Below are positions 7,078-9,934 of a DNA stretch of 9,934 nt, piece by piece. The translations under genes were made by a program, and so were the position numbers. Source of the DNA: an uncultured Oscillospiraceae bacterium. GTDB taxonomy: Bacteria; Bacillota; Clostridia; Oscillospirales; Oscillospiraceae. The first letter of the stretch is position 1, and every line of letters starts with the position of its first letter. The notes beneath the pieces are model-generated. The model made no database searches and was not told the DNA's origin. It saw only the letters and a program-made list of their open reading frames with translations. The stretch is taken from the NCBI GenBank assembly GCA_934546725.1, contig CAKTED010000039.1:1-9934 (forward strand), in the 5' to 3' direction.

Positions 7078-7106
7078 ATTATACTCAAGTATTCTCGACT
7101 TGTCAA
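7078..7106 (-). promoter_or_regulatory. Consensus sigma-A promoter of the AbrB-family gene, with internal dyads
   Basis: On the minus strand TTGACA (7106-7101), a 17-base spacer and TATAAT (7083-7078) match the consensus exactly. The predicted start is near 7071 and the leader is about 58 bases. Two short inverted repeats overlap the core promoter: ATACT-CA-AGTAT (7081-7092) and CAAGT-N7-ACTTG (7086-7102). They could be an autoregulatory operator, though AbrB-family sites are loosely defined. Confidence 0.88.
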
Positions 7107-7219
7107 GCGTTTACAGCACATTTTTTTACAACATTTCCGATTTTTCTTTGCTGCTCGACGGCTGAAATCGCCCAAACCCAAGGCACTTGGCCGTTTCTTG
7201 CGCTTTTTCACACTTTGGG

Positions 7220-7227
7220 AGGAGGAG
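7220..7227 (+). promoter_or_regulatory. Ribosome-binding site fixing the spmA start
   Basis: AGGAGGAG lies 9 bases before the ATG at 7237. An in-frame TTG at 7198 precedes this site and would place the site inside the coding region, so it is rejected as the start. Confidence 0.8.
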
Positions 7228-7236
7228 AAAATTTTT

Positions 7237-7812
7237 ATGGCCCTGTCCGTTATCTGGCTGTCCCTCGTTGTTATCTCGCTGCTGTTCGCGCTGCCGTCAG
7301 GCAGGCTCGCGGCAGTGAGCGCCGCCGCCTTTGAGGGGGCCGACGCCGCCGTAAGGCTCTGCCTCACGCTCGCCGGTTCTCTCTGCCTCTGGTCCGGCAT
7401 AAACGAGCTGCTCTCGCGCTCGGGCGCACTGTCGCTGCTGTCGCGCCTGCTCTCGCCGCTGCTCAGGCGGCTCTTTCCCACGGCGGCGCATGACTCCGCC
7501 GCTTCCGACGCGATAAGCGCGAATTTTTCCGCAAATCTGCTCGGCTTCGGAAACGCGGCTACGCCCGCCGGGATAAGCGCCGCCCGACGGCTGTCCGACG
7601 GAAGCGGCCGCGCAACGAACGAGCTGTGCCGTCTTGTCGTGCTGAATACTGCGTCAATTCAGCTTTTGCCGACTACGGTCTGCGCGCTGCGCGCGTCGGC
7701 GGGCTGCAAAACGCCGTTTGACATTCTCCCCGCCGTATGGCTCACGTCGCTCTGCTCCGTATGCGCCGGACTCGGCGCCGCGCGGCTCTTTGAAAAGGCA
7801 TGGAAACGCTGA
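7237..7812 (+). CDS. spmA: Spore maturation protein A
   Basis: A 191-residue membrane protein (B. subtilis SpmA is about 196). With SpmB it is needed for proper dehydration of the spore core; the biochemical activity is not settled. Seen: a hydrophobic N-terminus (MALSVIWLSLVVISLLFAL), a nucleoside-recognition (Gate) domain with NFSANLLGFGNAATPAGI at about 96-113, and CRLVVLNTASIQLLPTT at 131-147, both strongly conserved in SpmA. The start is set by AGGAGGAG at 7220-7227. The gene is divergent from the AbrB gene, and the 224-bp region between holds the AbrB promoter. I could not find a convincing sigma-A, sigma-E, sigma-F or sigma-G promoter for spmA there. It overlaps spmB by 13 bp. Confidence 0.94.
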   Translation: MALSVIWLSLVVISLLFALPSGRLAAVSAAAFEGADAAVRLCLTLAGSLCLWSGINELLSRSGALSLLSRLLSPLLRRLFPTAAHDSAASDAISANFSANLLGFGNAATPAGISAARRLSDGSGRATNELCRLVVLNTASIQLLPTTVCALRASAGCKTPFDILPAVWLTSLCSVCAGLGAARLFEKAWKR

Positions 7813-8318
7813 GCGCCGCCATCGTCCCGCTCATCCTCGTGGGCGCGGCGCTGTTCGCCCTTTTTCGCGGCGTTGAGCTTTACCCCGCGCTGACGGCGGG
7901 CATACGCTCCGGTCTTGAGACGGTCCTGAGCATATTTCCCTCCGTCGCCGCGATCCTCTGCGCCGTTTACATGTTCCGCGCCTCCGGGGCGATGGATGCC
8001 TTCGTCCGCCTGCTCGAGCCGATCACTGCGCCGCTCGGCATTCCGCCGGAGACAACGCCGCTGCTTATCATCCGCCCGCTCAGCGGAAGCGGCGCGCTGG
8101 CTGCCGCTTCGGATATAATCAACGGCTGCGGCCCCGATTCCACGGCGGGTCGGATCGCCGCCGTCATGCTCGGCTCGACGGAAACGACGTTTTACACCGT
8201 CGCGGTATACTTCGGCGCGGCAGGAATAAAGCGCAGCCGCCACACGGTTCCGGCGGCACTTATCGCCGACCTCACCGGTTTCGTCTGCGCTTCGCTGTTC
8301 GTCAGGCTGCTTATGTGA
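7800..8318 (+). CDS. spmB: Spore maturation protein B
   Basis: A 172-residue membrane protein (B. subtilis SpmB is about 178), the partner of SpmA in spore-core dehydration. Family motifs are clear: IRPLSGSGAL at 91-100, GPDS at 111-114, GSTETTFYTVAVYFGAAGIK at 125-144 and LIADLTG at 154-160. The ATG lies inside the last codons of spmA, so the two genes overlap by 13 bp in different frames. The only purine-rich motif, AAAAGG at 7793-7798, is one base from the ATG, too close for normal use, so spmB is probably translated by coupling to spmA. Its TGA is immediately followed, without a gap, by the stop of the convergent argS. No terminator hairpin is visible at this end. Confidence 0.95.
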   Translation: METLSAAIVPLILVGAALFALFRGVELYPALTAGIRSGLETVLSIFPSVAAILCAVYMFRASGAMDAFVRLLEPITAPLGIPPETTPLLIIRPLSGSGALAAASDIINGCGPDSTAGRIAAVMLGSTETTFYTVAVYFGAAGIKRSRHTVPAALIADLTGFVCASLFVRLLM

Positions 8319-9934
8319 TCACATTTTTTCCGGCGCGCTGATGCCGAGGATGCCAAGTGCGGCGGCTATCACGCTTCTTACGCTGTCAGCCAGCTTCAGG
8401 CGCGCGTCGAGCACATCCGGCTCCGCGCCCTTGATGCGTTCGGAATTATAGAAGCGGTGGAAGCGGGATGCCAGCTCCACAAGATAACGGTTTATGCGCG
8501 AGGGATCATTGTCCCTTGCGCAGAGGCGTATTTCCTCCGGAAGAAGCGAAAGCTGCTTCATAAGCTCATGCTCATATTCGCCGGAAAGTCTGGAAACGTC
8601 CGTCTCCGCCACCGGCTTTACGGCATGGCCCTCGGCCGCGAGCGCCGCAGTCAGGCTGCAAATGCGCGCGTGCGCATACTGGATGTAATAAACCGGGTTT
8701 TCGCTGTCCTCGCGCACGGCAAGACCGAGGTCAAAGTCCAGGTGAGTATCCGGCTTTGCGTTGAAGAAGTAGCGCGCGGCGTCCACGGGGATCTCGTCCA
8801 GCAGGTCCGCAAGGGCGATGGTCTTTCCCGTGCGCTTGGACATGCGTACCGCCTCGCCGTCGCGCAGCAGGTTCACGAGCTGGTAAAGGACAACTATGAG
8901 CCGGTGACTGCCGTCAAGCCCAAGCGCGTCGAGCGCCGCCTGCAGGCGGGCAACATGGCCGTGATGATCCGCGCCCCAGAGGTTTATTGCATAGTCGAAG
9001 CCGCGCTTCTCCAGCTTATTGCGGTGATACGCGATATCCGCCGTGAAGTAGGTATAAAATCCGTTGGCGCGGCGCAGAACATCGTCCTTAAGATCCATTT
9101 TTTCGGCCTGCTCGGGCGTTTTGCCCTCGGCTATCGCGCGCCTGCGCTGAAGCTCCGCCGTTTTGAGCCACAGAGCGCCGTCCTTTTCATAGGTCCAGCC
9201 CTTTGCCGTAAGCTCGTCGACCGTTTCATGAACGTATCCGCTCTCGTGCAGCTCGGACTCAAAGAACCAGCGGTCGTAAACGATATGGTATTTTTCAAGA
9301 TCAGCCTTCATCTTCGGCAGATTCGTGTCCAGGCCGAAGCGCGACATTGCGGCATAGCGCTCCTCCTCCGGCACGCTGAGGTACCCGTCTCCGTTCTTCT
9401 CGCGGAAGGCCCTGGCTATCTCGCGAATATCGTCGCCATGGTAGCCGTCCTCTGGAAACTCGACCTTATCCTCGCCGAGGATGAGCTGCTGATAGCGCGC
9501 ATCTATCGACTGCGCAAATTTTCTGATCTGGTTGCCCGCGTCGTTAACGTAAAACTCGCGCCAGACGTCATAGCCCGCGCGCTCAAGGATGGAGGCGAGC
9601 GCATCGCCCATCACTCCGCCGCGCGCATTGCCCATATGCATGGGGCCGGTCGGGTTTGCCGAAACGAACTCCACCATGACCTTTTTACCCCTGCCTACGT
9701 TCACGCGGCCATAGTCCGCGCCCTCGCTTTCGATGGCTGCAAGCACGGCGGCGTACCACGAATCGGCAAGGCGGAAATTGATGAACCCCGCTCCCGCCAC
9801 CTCGACGGAGGCAAAATAGCTGCCGTCCAGCGACATGTTTGCAAGCAGCGCGTCGGCGATCTTTCGCGGCGCCATATGCATAGCCTTTGCCGCGGCCATC
9901 GCATAGGAGCAGGCGTAATCGCCCAGCTTCGCGT
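8319..9934 (-). CDS. argS: Arginyl-tRNA synthetase, N-terminus beyond the window
   Basis: A class I aminoacyl-tRNA synthetase that charges tRNA-Arg with arginine in the cytoplasm. The frame stays open from the stop at 8321-8319 to the window end, giving about 537 residues of a protein usually near 560. An internal ATG at 9899 is not the start, because KLGDYACSYAM just before it is the conserved GD-Y part of the N-terminal additional domain. Seen: the HIGH-box variant PTGPMHMGNARGG (about 9620-9660), also found in other Firmicutes ArgS, the KMSKS-type RMSKRTGK (about 8820-8850), a C-terminal anticodon-binding (DALR) domain, and the typical ending LGISAPEKM. It converges on spmB with adjoining stops and no terminator between them. 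Promoter and 5' end are outside the window. Confidence 0.96.
   Translation of the reverse strand, partial: AKLGDYACSYAMAAAKAMHMAPRKIADALLANMSLDGSYFASVEVAGAGFINFRLADSWYAAVLAAIESEGADYGRVNVGRGKKVMVEFVSANPTGPMHMGNARGGVMGDALASILERAGYDVWREFYVNDAGNQIRKFAQSIDARYQQLILGEDKVEFPEDGYHGDDIREIARAFREKNGDGYLSVPEEERYAAMSRFGLDTNLPKMKADLEKYHIVYDRWFFESELHESGYVHETVDELTAKGWTYEKDGALWLKTAELQRRRAIAEGKTPEQAEKMDLKDDVLRRANGFYTYFTADIAYHRNKLEKRGFDYAINLWGADHHGHVARLQAALDALGLDGSHRLIVVLYQLVNLLRDGEAVRMSKRTGKTIALADLLDEIPVDAARYFFNAKPDTHLDFDLGLAVREDSENPVYYIQYAHARICSLTAALAAEGHAVKPVAETDVSRLSGEYEHELMKQLSLLPEEIRLCARDNDPSRINRYLVELASRFHRFYNSERIKGAEPDVLDARLKLADSVRSVIAAALGILGISAPEKM

Noticed and set aside
7178..7190. CCAAG-GCA-CTTGG hairpin upstream of spmA
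   Set aside because: Only five base pairs with no T-run and no fit to a known riboswitch or terminator; easily chance.
7059..7481. 140-codon minus-strand frame over the spmA start
   Set aside because: It is antisense to spmA and spans the AbrB promoter, with no domain or initiation signal.

Overview
The window reads as chromosome of a strictly anaerobic, endospore-forming, GC-rich member of the Clostridia, plausibly Oscillospiraceae-like. This is inferred from gene content (a biotin-dependent Na+-pumping decarboxylase, an oxygen-sensitive 2-oxoacid:ferredoxin oxidoreductase, spmA/spmB sporulation genes, a clostridial-type AbrB regulator) and from strong GC bias at third codon positions. No phage, transposon, CRISPR array, tRNA or rRNA was seen, and no gene looks broken. 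Both window edges cut genes.

Layout. Positions 1-2279 hold the end of a Na+-translocating decarboxylase operon: the tail of a probable small OadG-type subunit (1-114), the biotin carrier (111-488), the membrane beta subunit (501-1625), then a TetR-family regulator (1659-2279) only 33 bp downstream on the same strand. A 180-bp intergenic region follows. It carries a perfect 42-bp inverted repeat (2353-2394) directly abutting the -35 element of a promoter for putP (2460-4007), a Na+/proline-type symporter that ends in a clear intrinsic terminator. A second sigma-A promoter (4113-4141) drives iorA-iorB (4181-6528), the two subunits of indolepyruvate:ferredoxin oxidoreductase. This promoter indicates that iorA starts at a TTG, not at the upstream ATG.

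Positions 6529-6763 separate iorB from a convergent AbrB-family gene (minus strand, 6764-7012) and contain a bidirectional terminator plus a second, minus-strand terminator. The AbrB gene has a perfect consensus promoter and is divergent from spmA-spmB (7237-8318, overlapping by 13 bp). spmB converges on argS (minus strand, 8319-9934, N-terminus beyond the window) with no base between the two stop codons.

How the genes may work together (inference). The decarboxylase converts decarboxylation energy into a Na+ gradient, PutP can spend that gradient on amino-acid uptake, and IorAB oxidises aryl 2-oxoacids made by amino-acid transamination to give acyl-CoA and reduced ferredoxin. This is a coherent amino-acid fermentation and sodium-bioenergetics neighbourhood. 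The TetR gene and the palindrome in front of putP are the most likely regulatory link. The right half (AbrB, spmAB, argS) is sporulation and housekeeping. Every protein family is known. The less ordinary material lies in the regulatory DNA and gene junctions.
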